From Thiosocius sp963736445 (lineage in GTDB: Bacteria; Pseudomonadota; Gammaproteobacteria; Chromatiales; Chromatiaceae), in assembly GCA_963736445.1 (NCBI GenBank), contig CAVTOY010000019.1:62001-126000 (forward strand): a stretch of DNA of 64,000 nucleotides, in the 5' to 3' direction. Position 1 is the first letter of the stretch. Each line of letters begins with the position of its first letter. Below are positions 35,002-43,190 of the stretch, piece after piece. The position numbers and the translations under genes are program-made. Under the pieces are notes generated by a model, which was not told where the DNA came from, made no database searches, and was given only the letters and a program-made list of their open reading frames with translations.

Positions 35002-35403
35002 GTGAACCTGCTGGTCTACGCAGTGCTCGGTCTGATCGTCACTTGGGTGCTGTACGTGCTCTACATCCAGGTGGCCACACGTGCCGTCGAGGGTCGGTCG
35101 GCAGACCTCCTGTACGACACATTTCCTGCGCTCAAGGTCATGCAAGGCCGGGCCCTAGTGTACTGTTTCAGCCCGCAGTGCCGCCCCTGTGGGCCGATGT
35201 CCGCAGAGGTGGACAGCCTCGCGAAAGATGGTGCGGCGGTGTTCAAACTCGATGTCACCGAGCATCCCGCGCTGGCGCGCGAGCTTGGTATCCGTGCGAC
35301 ACCGACGCTGATCCTGATTGAAGGCGGTTCCGTCGACCGCATGCTGCTCGGCGTCAAGACCGCACGGTACATGCGCCAACTCATTACCACGACGGCACGC
35401 TAG
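35002..35403 (+). CDS. Membrane-anchored thioredoxin-like protein
   Basis: The 133-residue protein has one N-terminal membrane helix (YAVLGLIVTWVLYVLYI) and a thioredoxin fold with the redox motif CRPC inside FSPQCRPCGPM (about residues 55-65) and the cis-Pro loop RATPTLI. It probably reduces disulfides at the membrane; the side is not certain. The start is GTG at 35002. Its TAG stop is the first triplet of the MITE-like element at 35401. Confidence 0.8.
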   Translation: MNLLVYAVLGLIVTWVLYVLYIQVATRAVEGRSADLLYDTFPALKVMQGRALVYCFSPQCRPCGPMSAEVDSLAKDGAAVFKLDVTEHPALARELGIRATPTLILIEGGSVDRMLLGVKTARYMRQLITTTAR

Positions 35404-35566
35404 CAGCCTGTCGGACTTAACGCTGTTTGGCTGCAAATCCCTGACTAGCGATCCACTCCGCTGATCCTCTTCGTCAAATAGCCGGGCTATTCTCCGCAGA
35501 CGATAACCTGATTTGATTCGCTCCCAGTGATTTTCGCCGCAAACGGTCAAGTCAGACAGGCTGCTA
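35401..35566. mobile_element. MITE-like 166-bp imperfect palindrome
   Basis: The ends are inverted repeats: tagcagcctgtcggactt at the left matches the reverse complement of the right end with one mismatch over 18 bp. The rest is a lower-grade continuation of the same palindrome, centred on AATAGCCGGGCTATT (35477-35491). There is no coding capacity. This is the form of a miniature inverted-repeat element or a large extragenic hairpin. A target duplication is not clear. The stop codon of the upstream gene lies at its left edge. Confidence 0.7.
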
Positions 35567-35607
35567 GACTGCGCCGTAGATATGCGCCACCGATGAACTG
35601 AATCACA

Positions 35608-36354
35608 ATGATCCAATCGATCGCCCGTGCCCTGTGGCTGCTGCTGGGCTGGACGGAACTGATCGTTTTTACGCTGCTTATGTATGCCATGAGTTTCCTG
35701 CCGCCGACATGGCGGGAAGGCTGGTACCGGCATCTGTTTCAGCGCTGGAGCCGAACCTGGCTGCATGCGCTCGGCGTAGACCTCAGGTTGCATCACAAGA
35801 ACGCCCACCCCCTGCCCGAGCACTTCATTCTGATCGCCAACCATCCGTCGTCGCTCGAGGACGTCGCCATCCCATCGCTGTTCGATGTTGATAACGTCGC
35901 CAAACACGAGGTGCGCGACTGGTGGTTGGTCGGGCGTATCGGCGCAGCGGCAAGAACGATCTTTGTGAAGCGCGAGTCGCCCGAGTCACGCAAGGCCGCG
36001 GCGGATGCCATCCGACAGCACCTGGCGGCGGGGCATAACGTCGCCCTGTATCCGGAGGGCGGCATAAAAGGGCCGCGCCTGCAGCCGGCCTTCCGCTACG
36101 GCGCGTTTGACATCTCGCTGCAGACCGGTATCCCGATCGTACCGGTCTATCTCCACTACGAGGCCCTGCACGATTTCCACTGGGGGCCCCACAGCCTGAT
36201 CGACAACTTGCGCAACATCATGAATGCGCGCAACAACCGCGCGAATTATTATCAATTCGACGCCATCGACCCGCGGTCGTTTGATGACAAGATAAGCTAC
36301 TGCCAGCATGTGTACGGCCTGTACGAAGAATGGCAGGCACGTTATCTCGACTAA
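35608..36354 (+). CDS. 1-acyl-glycerol-3-phosphate acyltransferase-like protein
   Basis: The 248-residue protein has an N-terminal membrane helix (IVFTLLMYAMSFL), the acyltransferase motif I NHPSSLEDVAI, which fits HX4D loosely (His then Glu-Asp), and ALYPEGGIKG as motif III. Such enzymes acylate lysophospholipids or related acceptors at the inner membrane. It follows the MITE-like element. Confidence 0.75.
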   Translation: MIQSIARALWLLLGWTELIVFTLLMYAMSFLPPTWREGWYRHLFQRWSRTWLHALGVDLRLHHKNAHPLPEHFILIANHPSSLEDVAIPSLFDVDNVAKHEVRDWWLVGRIGAAARTIFVKRESPESRKAAADAIRQHLAAGHNVALYPEGGIKGPRLQPAFRYGAFDISLQTGIPIVPVYLHYEALHDFHWGPHSLIDNLRNIMNARNNRANYYQFDAIDPRSFDDKISYCQHVYGLYEEWQARYLD

Positions 36355-36364
36355 AGGCGGACCC

Positions 36365-36790
36365 ATGACCATGTCCTTTGCCGATCCCTCAGCCGCCGAG
36401 GCTGCATTCTACGCGGCCTTTCGTAACCTCGATCTCGACCAGATGAAGGCGGTGTGGATCGAATCCGTCAGCGCCAGCTGTATCCATCCCGGTGGGGGCC
36501 TGCTGCAGGGGACTGACGCAGTCCTCGCAAGCTGGGCGGAGATATTTCGCGACAGTGCACCGCCGCGCATTGCACACCGATTGATCCAGGCCAGCACCGA
36601 CGAGCGTCTGGCGGTCCATACGGTGGAGGAAGACGTCCAGAGCGGTGGTGGGCAACGCCAGGCCATGGTGCTGGCAACCAACGTCTACGGCTATGTCGAA
36701 GGCAAAGGCTGGGGCATCCTGGCCCATCACGCCTCGCTGCCGTTGGTCGAATCATCGCCACCCCGAACGCGCCGCGAATCCATGCATTGA
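36365..36790 (+). CDS. SnoaL/NTF2-like domain protein
   Basis: The 141-residue protein has the cone-shaped NTF2-like pattern: an N-terminal helix (AEAAFYAAFRNLDLDQM), VSASCIHPGGGLLQGTDAVLASW and a final beta strand region (WGILAHHASL). Members of this family have no common reaction; this one is close to DUF4440 and SnoaL_3-type proteins. It is 10 bp after the acyltransferase gene. Confidence 0.75.
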   Translation: MTMSFADPSAAEAAFYAAFRNLDLDQMKAVWIESVSASCIHPGGGLLQGTDAVLASWAEIFRDSAPPRIAHRLIQASTDERLAVHTVEEDVQSGGGQRQAMVLATNVYGYVEGKGWGILAHHASLPLVESSPPRTRRESMH

Positions 36791-36899
36791 TCTGCGGCCG
36801 TCGGACCGATGGCTAGCGGCCGAGCAGGACGGTCGGGCTGGACAGGTTTCTCGGGGTAGAATTCGCGTGTAGACAAAGTTTGCATTATCCAAGTTAAGG

Positions 36900-36917
36900 G
36901 GGTGACTGATGTCACCC
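36900..36917 (+). repeat. Hairpin just upstream of the lipase ribosome site
   Basis: GGGTGAC and GTCACCC form a 7-bp stem with a TGAT loop, directly followed by GGGGAAA, the likely ribosome binding site of the gene starting at 36931. It may be an operator or may affect translation; neither is shown. Confidence 0.35.
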
Positions 36918-36930
36918 GGGGAAACTCGCA

Positions 36931-37779
36931 ATGAATAGGTTGTTATGGTCGTTTGCGTTCCTCCTGGTCATCGGAGTCAGGCCGGCGAGCGCCGAGGTAG
37001 TGGTATTGGTTCATGGCTACCTCGGCACCGCGAACAGCTGGGTCGAATCCGGGGTATTGGATCGCCTGATCCGGCGTGGTTACCAACACCGCGGGGTACT
37101 CACCTTTGGACCGCAGGGCGTGCTCTACCAGCCGCTGGGTACTGGTCCGGCGACCACCGGGGCGGTGTACACCGTTAACCTGCCGTCACAGGCGCCGGTC
37201 ATGATCCAGGCCGACTGGCTGGCGGCTCAGCTCCGCGAGGTACGCCGGCGCCATCCCGAGGAGGCGATCAACCTGGCGGCCCATTCCGCTGGCGGGGTGG
37301 TTGCGCGCATGACCCTGGTGCGCCACGGCTCCCTCGGCGTGCAGCACCTGATCACGATCGCCGCGCCACACCTTGGGACCGGGCGCGCCCTGCAGGCGCT
37401 GGACGCGACCGACAACCGCGGCATTCTGGGCTCACTCAAGGGATGGTTTGTGCGCAAGCGCACCGGCGATGCGCTATACGCGACCGTGCAGCAGAGCCGC
37501 GGCGTATTGCTGGATCTGATTCCACCGGCGCCAGGTAATCTACTGTTCTGGCTTAATGGGCAGCCGCATCCGGACATCCGCTACACCAGCATTATGCGCA
37601 TCGGAACCTTCTACATGCCGGGCGATCAACTCGTCCCCCCGCTCAGCCAGGACCTCAACCGCGTGCCGGCCCTGGTCGGTCGAGCACAGACCTACAGCAT
37701 GGCACAGGGTCATCTGCTGACGCCGCAAGATGGTGATCTGATTGGAAATCTCCTCACCAGGACCGAGTCGGCAGAGTAG
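36931..37779 (+). CDS. Exported lipase/esterase-like alpha/beta hydrolase
   Basis: The 282-residue protein has a signal peptide (FAFLLVIGVRPASA). The core shows VVLVHGYLGTANSW (oxyanion loop), the nucleophile elbow AAHSAGG (Ser about residue 118), an Asp candidate in MPGDQLVPP and a late His (AQGHLLTPQDG). This fits the PGAP1/triacylglycerol-lipase-like hydrolases. A short hairpin precedes the ribosome site. Confidence 0.78.
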   Translation: MNRLLWSFAFLLVIGVRPASAEVVVLVHGYLGTANSWVESGVLDRLIRRGYQHRGVLTFGPQGVLYQPLGTGPATTGAVYTVNLPSQAPVMIQADWLAAQLREVRRRHPEEAINLAAHSAGGVVARMTLVRHGSLGVQHLITIAAPHLGTGRALQALDATDNRGILGSLKGWFVRKRTGDALYATVQQSRGVLLDLIPPAPGNLLFWLNGQPHPDIRYTSIMRIGTFYMPGDQLVPPLSQDLNRVPALVGRAQTYSMAQGHLLTPQDGDLIGNLLTRTESAE

Positions 37780-37855
37780 GCGCGAAGGCGATCGTCGTGG
37801 TGCTTTCGACGGTCTGGCTGGCGCCATGTTTTGCTGATGGGCTAGGCTGGTAAAG

Positions 37856-38194
37856 ATGCAAGCCGCACTGGAGCAAGTCGATCGTCTTCTGCGCGCATAC
37901 AATCACGTCTACGAGGCAAATCTGGCGGCGGTTGTGCGCGAGGCCTTTGCGCAAGACCCGAGCGCGGCGTGTCGAATGCTCAACAGCGACGAGTGGTGGG
38001 ACAGCAGACAATCGATAGCCGCCATCGATCTGGCGGTCGACGGGGGGTTTACCCCAACGGCGCGGCAAGATGCGCAGGCCCTGCGGTCTGCACTGATCGA
38101 AGTCTTCACCACGATGCTGGCCTATGGCGAACAAAACGTCGCAGGTGAGCTGATCGTGTCGCAATTCCGGAAGTGGATGGAATCGCATGTCTGA
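37856..38194 (+). CDS. Small protein of unknown function
   Basis: The 112-residue protein is helical and acidic with a WW-containing stretch (SDEWWDSRQSIAAIDLAVDGGF). There is no signal or membrane segment. The family is not recognised. ATG at 37856. Confidence 0.55.
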   Translation: MQAALEQVDRLLRAYNHVYEANLAAVVREAFAQDPSAACRMLNSDEWWDSRQSIAAIDLAVDGGFTPTARQDAQALRSALIEVFTTMLAYGEQNVAGELIVSQFRKWMESHV

Positions 38195-38347
38195 CAGGCC
38201 CAACCGCGTAGCCGGACAGGCCCCGCTGCGATTCACGCATAAGGTTAGCCAGCGGGCTGCCGCCATAAAATATATATTGAAGTAAACAGCGCTGGGCCAC
38301 AGCCTGGTGCCGACAGATCGACATTGACACTGCGTAGTGGGGGCGAC

Positions 38348-38866
38348 ATGCAGTCATTCGATATCTATTTCCTGGGGGAGACGCTGCCCGAGGCAGATCC
38401 TGCAACGGTCCGGCGGGGTGTCGCCAAGTTGTTCAAGGTCGCGGATGACGCGGTTGATCGGCTCTTCAGCGGTAAACCGGTGCGGGTGAAAAAGGGGCTG
38501 GACGCCGAGGCCGCGAGTCGCTACCGAGCGGCCTTTCGCGAAATCGGCGCACTGATCCAGATCGTACCGGCGGGCTCGCCTACACCCAAGGCGGAAACGC
38601 CCGCAGTGCCCGCGACGAATGAACCGGGCGATCCGGCCGCCCACGACCCGTCGACGTCGCCGCCCGAACCTGGCTCACCTGGGGACTTCGGGCTGGCGGA
38701 ACCCGGCGTGATCCTGGACGAGACGTCGCCACCACCGCCGGCGGATATCGATACCGGCGACCTCGAGGCCCTGCCACCGAACTCCGGTTCGCTGGAGGAC
38801 TGCCAGGTCGAAAAACCCCATCGCGAGATCCCTGATATCGGACATTTGCGGCTCGTCGACGACTGA
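38348..38866 (+). CDS. Two-part protein: conserved N-terminal domain and acidic disordered tail
   Basis: The protein has about 172 residues. The N-terminal part (about 1-75: YFLGETLPEADP, KLFKVADDAVDRLFSG, KKGLDAEAASRYRAAF) matches a small domain I have seen in gammaproteobacterial membrane and regulatory proteins but cannot name. The rest is Pro/Glu/Asp-rich and probably disordered. ATG at 38348. Confidence 0.6.
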   Translation: MQSFDIYFLGETLPEADPATVRRGVAKLFKVADDAVDRLFSGKPVRVKKGLDAEAASRYRAAFREIGALIQIVPAGSPTPKAETPAVPATNEPGDPAAHDPSTSPPEPGSPGDFGLAEPGVILDETSPPPPADIDTGDLEALPPNSGSLEDCQVEKPHREIPDIGHLRLVDD

Positions 38867-38892
38867 CGCGCCGCGCCTGCGGCCGGCGCCGC

Positions 38893-39729
38893 TCAGCGAC
38901 CCTCCGCCACTTGAATCGCGGCAGAGGCGGGGGCCAGTTCGATGCGGAACAGGCCAACTGAATGTCGGCTGTCCAGACGCAGCGGTACATGACCCGGATC
39001 ACGGCTCAACCAAAGATAGATCGGACGATGCGCGACCTTGGTCGCGCCATCCCGAGACGACTTGCTGCCATCGATGCGCAGTTTCCACGCCGACACCCGC
39101 CGACCGTGCAGCATCAACGACTGAGCGCCCTCTACCTTGACCCGATAAGCGAAGAGATCGCGCCCATTGGTGACCTGGAAGCCATATTCGGCCTGCGCGT
39201 ACGACTCGCGGCTGCGGATCTGCTGCAGCAGGCCAAGCCGGTCAAACAGGCTGCCGCCATTAATCGTCGCATCCGGCCGCTCCCCGGCAGCGAGTTGCCC
39301 CAGGCGCATCCGTCCGACCGCGTCCTGGGGATCCAAACGGCTAACCCCGAGCGCGGAGTCATCCCGCAGGTAGAGCCGGTGACGCTGCTTGCGGGTTTTC
39401 TCATAGGCCTCGAAGCCCAGCAGTCGCGCATCGGCGGCGGTTGCCCAGCTGCGGAAGCGATAGCGGAAGGGATACAGGACCTCGACGCCGGGATAGCCGG
39501 CCGAGGTTGCCTCGAGACGCGTTTCACGCAGCCTATCCTCGCCCGGCAGCCGGCGGGTCGTCAGGGCCACGTCTGCGATGGTCATGTCCTGACCGAGCGA
39601 GAAGACTCCACGATAGGTCACCTTGTAGTCGAGCCGCTCCGTCTCACCGGCGAAGGAGACAAGATGGTGGGCGAGGAGGCCGAGGAGCAGCCAGTGCCGC
39701 CGGCGACTCAGGCGTTGGGTAGAGGCCAT
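38893..39729 (-). CDS. DUF3108-like exported protein
   Basis: The 278-residue protein has a short signal peptide (RHWLLLGLLAHHLVSFAG). The mature part is a beta-rich domain starting RLDYKVTYRGVFSLG, with YPFRYRFRSWATAAD and a late WLSRDPGHVPLRL. This pattern fits DUF3108, predicted periplasmic or outer-membrane-linked beta proteins. ATG at 39729 is chosen because the signal peptide follows; earlier in-frame starts add no clear feature. Confidence 0.7.
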   Translation of the reverse strand: MASTQRLSRRRHWLLLGLLAHHLVSFAGETERLDYKVTYRGVFSLGQDMTIADVALTTRRLPGEDRLRETRLEATSAGYPGVEVLYPFRYRFRSWATAADARLLGFEAYEKTRKQRHRLYLRDDSALGVSRLDPQDAVGRMRLGQLAAGERPDATINGGSLFDRLGLLQQIRSRESYAQAEYGFQVTNGRDLFAYRVKVEGAQSLMLHGRRVSAWKLRIDGSKSSRDGATKVAHRPIYLWLSRDPGHVPLRLDSRHSVGLFRIELAPASAAIQVAEGR

Positions 39730-39869
39730 TTTCAGGATCCGCGTCACAGACACTAGTTGGTGCCTCGCGTAATGATGGAGTTCCATTGGCACGTGTCGTG
39801 CATAAGTAATTGCAGGGCCCGTCGAGGGCGGCAATTTCGCCAAGAGTTTGACGAATTAGGACGCAAACG

Positions 39870-40199
39870 ATGGATAATCGGGTAAACAGCGACAATTTTT
39901 TGGCGAAAGCGCCCCAAAAGAGCCAAAGGTTTGACTCAGGCCGGGACGACGCCGGGGCCACAGGCGCTCAGCGGCAACCGGCGACGGCCAGCGAGGCCGA
40001 TATCGCGCGGGCTCGGCGGCGCCTTGCGCAAGACAGTGGATCGGCAGACGCCCCGGTGATCGATTCCGTCGCGCAGGCGTGGGCTACCGTCGAGGCCATC
40101 AAATCTCAGATTAACGACGATCCGCGCGGCGCAATGGGTGCCCACCGCCGTGCAGACGACGACACGACAAAGGCAGCAATGGCCAGACCGCCGGCCTGA
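39870..40199 (+). CDS. Small hydrophilic protein of unknown function
   Basis: The 109-residue protein is Ala/Asp/Arg-rich and probably largely disordered, with one predicted helix (IDSVAQAWATVEAIKSQI). AGGA lies 9 nt before ATG at 39870. A terminator-like hairpin follows. No family is recognised. Confidence 0.5.
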   Translation: MDNRVNSDNFLAKAPQKSQRFDSGRDDAGATGAQRQPATASEADIARARRRLAQDSGSADAPVIDSVAQAWATVEAIKSQINDDPRGAMGAHRRADDDTTKAAMARPPA

Positions 40200-40245
40200 C
40201 CCGCCCCACCCTTCTCGGCACAGGCGAGATCATATCTCGCCATTG

Positions 40246-40278
40246 ACCCGGCCCCGCCTCGGCGGAAGCCGGGTTTTC
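40246..40278 (+). terminator. Rho-independent terminator
   Basis: ACCCGGC and GCCGGGT pair across a loop that itself contains CCGCC/GGCGG-type bases, followed by TTTTC. It lies about 50 bp after the stop of the preceding small gene. Confidence 0.7.
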
Positions 40279-40348
40279 TTTGCCTGGCGCCCCGGAAACG
40301 CCCTCGGTGGATTGCATTCGCTGCACAGGCACCGGAGAATTTCACACT

Positions 40349-40498
40349 ATGCGGATCCCTTATCTGATGCTGGTTTTTTTCGTGCTACTTGGGATAGGTG
40401 CCACCTGTCGCACACCAGCGCTGCTGCCTGGCGACTGCGAGCGTGTCGCAGGCGGCCTGGTTCGCTGCGCCGGGCCGGCGGCCGAACCGCGTGCATGA
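40349..40498 (+). CDS. Possible small membrane peptide
   Basis: This 49-residue frame has an N-terminal hydrophobic segment (YLMLVFFVLLGIGATC) with a cysteine at its end, as in a lipoprotein or anchored peptide. GGAG lies 11 nt upstream. It overlaps the next gene start by 8 bp. Codon bias is too short to judge, so it may be spurious. Confidence 0.35.
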   Translation: MRIPYLMLVFFVLLGIGATCRTPALLPGDCERVAGGLVRCAGPAAEPRA

Positions 40499-41015
40499 GA
40501 TTGCGTTGCGTGGTCTGGCGTCGGTGCGCTCTGCCGAGCTACCGCATTCAGCGAAGATCAACAGGGCGCTGATCGCGGCATTTGTACGCGAACAAGACGG
40601 CGCGAACGTCAAGCGCACACACATGTTCCACGGCCGCTTCGAGAATATCTATATACCGGCCGAGCGATTGCCGGAGATTGCGCCGGTCATCGTATTCGCG
40701 CGCGATGTCGCGAGCCGCGTCCTCGGGCGAGCCGATCTGCGCTGCGGATTTTGGTTCAATGCGATGTCCCCCGGGCACCGTACGACCCGTCACAGTCATG
40801 AGGAGAACGATGAGCAGCTCTCGGCGGTCTACTATGTGGCCTGTCCGGCCGACAGCGGGCGCCTGATCCTGCACGACGAGGCCGCGCAGATCATCGTCAC
40901 GCCGCAGCCGGGTTTATTGGTGGTGTTTCCGCCCGACCTCCCGCACGAGGTCGAGGAGAACCGCAGTGAGGCAATGCGCCTTTCGGTAGCCTTCAATTTT
41001 GGACCGGCGAACTGA
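40491..41015 (+). CDS. 2OG-Fe(II) oxygenase-like protein
   Basis: The protein has about 174 residues. The double-stranded beta-helix core is visible as RHSHEENDEQLSAVYYV, RLILHDEAAQI, PQPGLLVVFPPDLPHEVEENRS and RLSVAFNF, the pattern of the putative 2OG-Fe(II) oxygenase family with His and Asp/Glu metal ligands. The substrate is unknown. The start is uncertain: GTG at 40491 gives this length, and a longer frame from 40398 overlaps the small peptide. Confidence 0.7.
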   Translation: MHEIALRGLASVRSAELPHSAKINRALIAAFVREQDGANVKRTHMFHGRFENIYIPAERLPEIAPVIVFARDVASRVLGRADLRCGFWFNAMSPGHRTTRHSHEENDEQLSAVYYVACPADSGRLILHDEAAQIIVTPQPGLLVVFPPDLPHEVEENRSEAMRLSVAFNFGPAN

Positions 41016-41385
41016 TCATCGAGGTCTCCAGACGCTCGGTCTCTGCCAGCACTACGCGGCGTCCGTCGGTCGTCAAGAACTCACGGTCCTGGATATCACC
41101 GCGCTGCGCCCGATATTCGGTCGCATGCCCGCTGCGGGCATCGACCACCCGTATAAAAATGATCTCGTTGCTGTCACGCCAATGCTGATACAGCAGATAG
41201 GCGGAGGTGGTCAGCATCAAGGCTACGACCCCCAGAGCGATGCCCTTCAGCGGCCAGCGCCGCTCCGAGGGCAGATTGATCACACGCGATGGCGGGCCGC
41301 CAATGGCCCGGCGCGGTGCGCGGGTGCGCCATATCAACGCAACCACCAGGATCACGCCGAGAGTAAACAGGAGTTTTCCGATCAT
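40993..41385 (-). CDS. Membrane protein of unknown function
   Basis: The 130-residue protein has two membrane helices (KLLFTLGVILVVALIW and KGIALGVVALMLTTSAYLLYQHW) and a soluble C-terminal beta-rich part (NEIIFIRVVDA, REFLTTDGRRVVLAETERL). It overlaps the convergent oxygenase gene by 23 bp. No family is recognised. Confidence 0.65.
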   Translation of the reverse strand: MIGKLLFTLGVILVVALIWRTRAPRRAIGGPPSRVINLPSERRWPLKGIALGVVALMLTTSAYLLYQHWRDSNEIIFIRVVDARSGHATEYRAQRGDIQDREFLTTDGRRVVLAETERLETSMISSPVQN

Positions 41386-41472
41386 CGCCGCATCTTAACC
41401 CGGAAACGCGGCGCTTTATGCCGCCGATGAATTCGCTATCATCGGGGTGGCTCGTGATACAGGACCCCTTAG

Positions 41473-42129
41473 ATGACCAGACCAGCCCGCAATCGCACCC
41501 TCGCTGCAGTCGTCTTCATCGCTGTTGCCGGCCGGGCCATTGCCGCCGATATGGCCGTCAAGATCACCCCGGAACTCGACGGCATCACCATCAGCCACCG
41601 GGAACAGCCATTGGTCATCGAGCGCCATCAAGACCAGACACATCAGATCAACCCCCGCTTCCAGCGTATCGCGCGCAAGTGTCCACCATTCTGCATCCAG
41701 CCGATGCAGATGCCGCAGGGCGTCGAGACGATCGCCGAGCTCGAGATGTTGGGTTATCTGCAGCGCGCAGCGGCAGGTGACGACTCCATCCTGATAATCG
41801 ATTCACGCGGCCGCGACTGGCTCAAGCGCGGTACTATTCCGGGCTCGGTAAACATCCACTACAAGCGACTGAGCCTGCGCTCCTCGCAAGAGACCGACAT
41901 TGCGGCAATCCTCACCGAGCAGTTCGGGGCACAGCGCACCGAGGAATTCTGGGATTTCCGCGACGCCAAGACCCTGGTGCTGTTCTGCAACGGGGCCTGG
42001 TGCGGCCAGTCACCGACCAACATCCGATCGCTGCTGCGGATCGGTTACCCGTCGTCCAAGCTGAAATGGTACCGTGGTGGCATGCAGGGCTGGGAGATTC
42101 TTGGCCTGACGACTGTCGTACCCGACTGA
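41473..42129 (+). CDS. Exported rhodanese-domain protein
   Basis: The 218-residue protein has a signal peptide (TLAAVVFIAVAGRAIA) and a rhodanese domain (about 95-215) with SILIIDSRGRDW, GTIPGSVNI and the active-site loop LFCNGAWCGQS (Cys about residue 176). Periplasmic rhodaneses carry sulfane sulfur and are common in sulfur oxidisers. It is followed by an ankyrin lipoprotein gene 15 bp downstream. Confidence 0.88.
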   Translation: MTRPARNRTLAAVVFIAVAGRAIAADMAVKITPELDGITISHREQPLVIERHQDQTHQINPRFQRIARKCPPFCIQPMQMPQGVETIAELEMLGYLQRAAAGDDSILIIDSRGRDWLKRGTIPGSVNIHYKRLSLRSSQETDIAAILTEQFGAQRTEEFWDFRDAKTLVLFCNGAWCGQSPTNIRSLLRIGYPSSKLKWYRGGMQGWEILGLTTVVPD

Positions 42130-42144
42130 ACCATCTGAAGCCCG

Positions 42145-42783
42145 ATGAGACAATTTCTTATTCTACCCCTAGCGATGCTCTTACTGACGGTCGCCGCGTG
42201 CAGCGAACCAGACCGTCCCAGCATCACGCTGTACCTGGCGGTGCAGCGTGGTGATCTCGATCAGCTGGAACGCCACATTTACTGGGGCACCGATATCAAC
42301 TCGGCGCTGCCCAACGGTCAGTATCCGCTGCATGTCGCGGCCGAAAAGGGCCGCATCGTCATGGTCAAGACGCTGCTTAAACACGGCGCCGAAATCGACG
42401 CTGCCGACGCAGCCGGCGAGACTGCGCTGGAGGTGGCGATTCTGGCGGGGCGCACGCGGATCGCAGAGGTGCTGCTCGGCGCCGGGGGCCGTCTCGATGC
42501 CTCGCAGCTGTTGCTCAAGGCCGCGGATGCCGACTCTACCGATCGCGATACGCTGCGTTTCTTGATTACCCACGGCGCCGACACCGAGCAGCGCAATGCC
42601 GACGGCGATACCGCACTGTTGATCGCGATCCGTCGCGACAACCACCGCCTGGCCACCCACCTGGTTCGAGCAGGTGCGGAAGTCAACGTGCAGGCCGCAG
42701 ACGGCCGATCTGCGTTGGCGCTGGCGCGCGAACTCGGTTTCGCCGAGCTCATCCAACTACTGGAGCGCAATGGCGCAGGCTGA
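42145..42783 (+). CDS. Ankyrin-repeat lipoprotein
   Basis: The 212-residue protein has a lipoprotein signal (LLLTVAAC, lipid-modified Cys about residue 19) and about five ankyrin repeats, with units such as NGQYPLHVAAEKGRIVMVKT and DGRSALALARELGFAELIQL. Ankyrin repeats bind proteins. It probably shares a transcript with the rhodanese gene. Confidence 0.85.
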   Translation: MRQFLILPLAMLLLTVAACSEPDRPSITLYLAVQRGDLDQLERHIYWGTDINSALPNGQYPLHVAAEKGRIVMVKTLLKHGAEIDAADAAGETALEVAILAGRTRIAEVLLGAGGRLDASQLLLKAADADSTDRDTLRFLITHGADTEQRNADGDTALLIAIRRDNHRLATHLVRAGAEVNVQAADGRSALALARELGFAELIQLLERNGAG

Positions 42784-42866
42784 CACGAATCGTCAGGTGA
42801 CAATGGCTGGCGTCCTTTGCTAATGTCGCGCGCCTCGACCACCAGCGATCGACGGAGACCCCAGAC

Positions 42867-43154
42867 ATGGCCAGCACCCCCGATGAACTCACCATCAACT
42901 ACAGCGAAGGCGGCGTCGACATCGTCAAGGAACTGGACAAAGAGGTGCTGTCGAAGGGCGCTTGGACCACTATCCTGTTTCGTTATCAGGACTGGGACCC
43001 CCGCAAGGAGACGTATAGCAAGGACAAATACTCCATCCGCCGCTACCAAAAGCGCAGTGGTGAATACCAGCAAAAGTCCAAGTTCAATATCTCCAGCCCC
43101 GATCAGGCGCAACAACTCGTGGCCGCCCTCAACAAGTGGCTCGCTGATCAATAG
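42867..43154 (+). CDS. Small conserved protein of unknown function
   Basis: The 95-residue protein has a beta-rich middle (GAWTTILFRYQDWD, DKYSIRRYQKR) and a C-terminal helix (SPDQAQQLVAALNKWLAD). The layout is reminiscent of PC4-like single-strand-binding folds, but the match is not firm. ATG at 42867. Confidence 0.6.
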   Translation: MASTPDELTINYSEGGVDIVKELDKEVLSKGAWTTILFRYQDWDPRKETYSKDKYSIRRYQKRSGEYQQKSKFNISSPDQAQQLVAALNKWLADQ

Positions 43155-43190
43155 ACGCACAGCGCCACCTGGCGGACTCCCGGAGATAGT

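Noticed and set aside
38265..38283. AT-rich ATAAAATATATATTGAAG as a further NrdR box
   Set aside because: It has no partner at 31-32 bp and lacks the GTG/CAC ends of the consensus.
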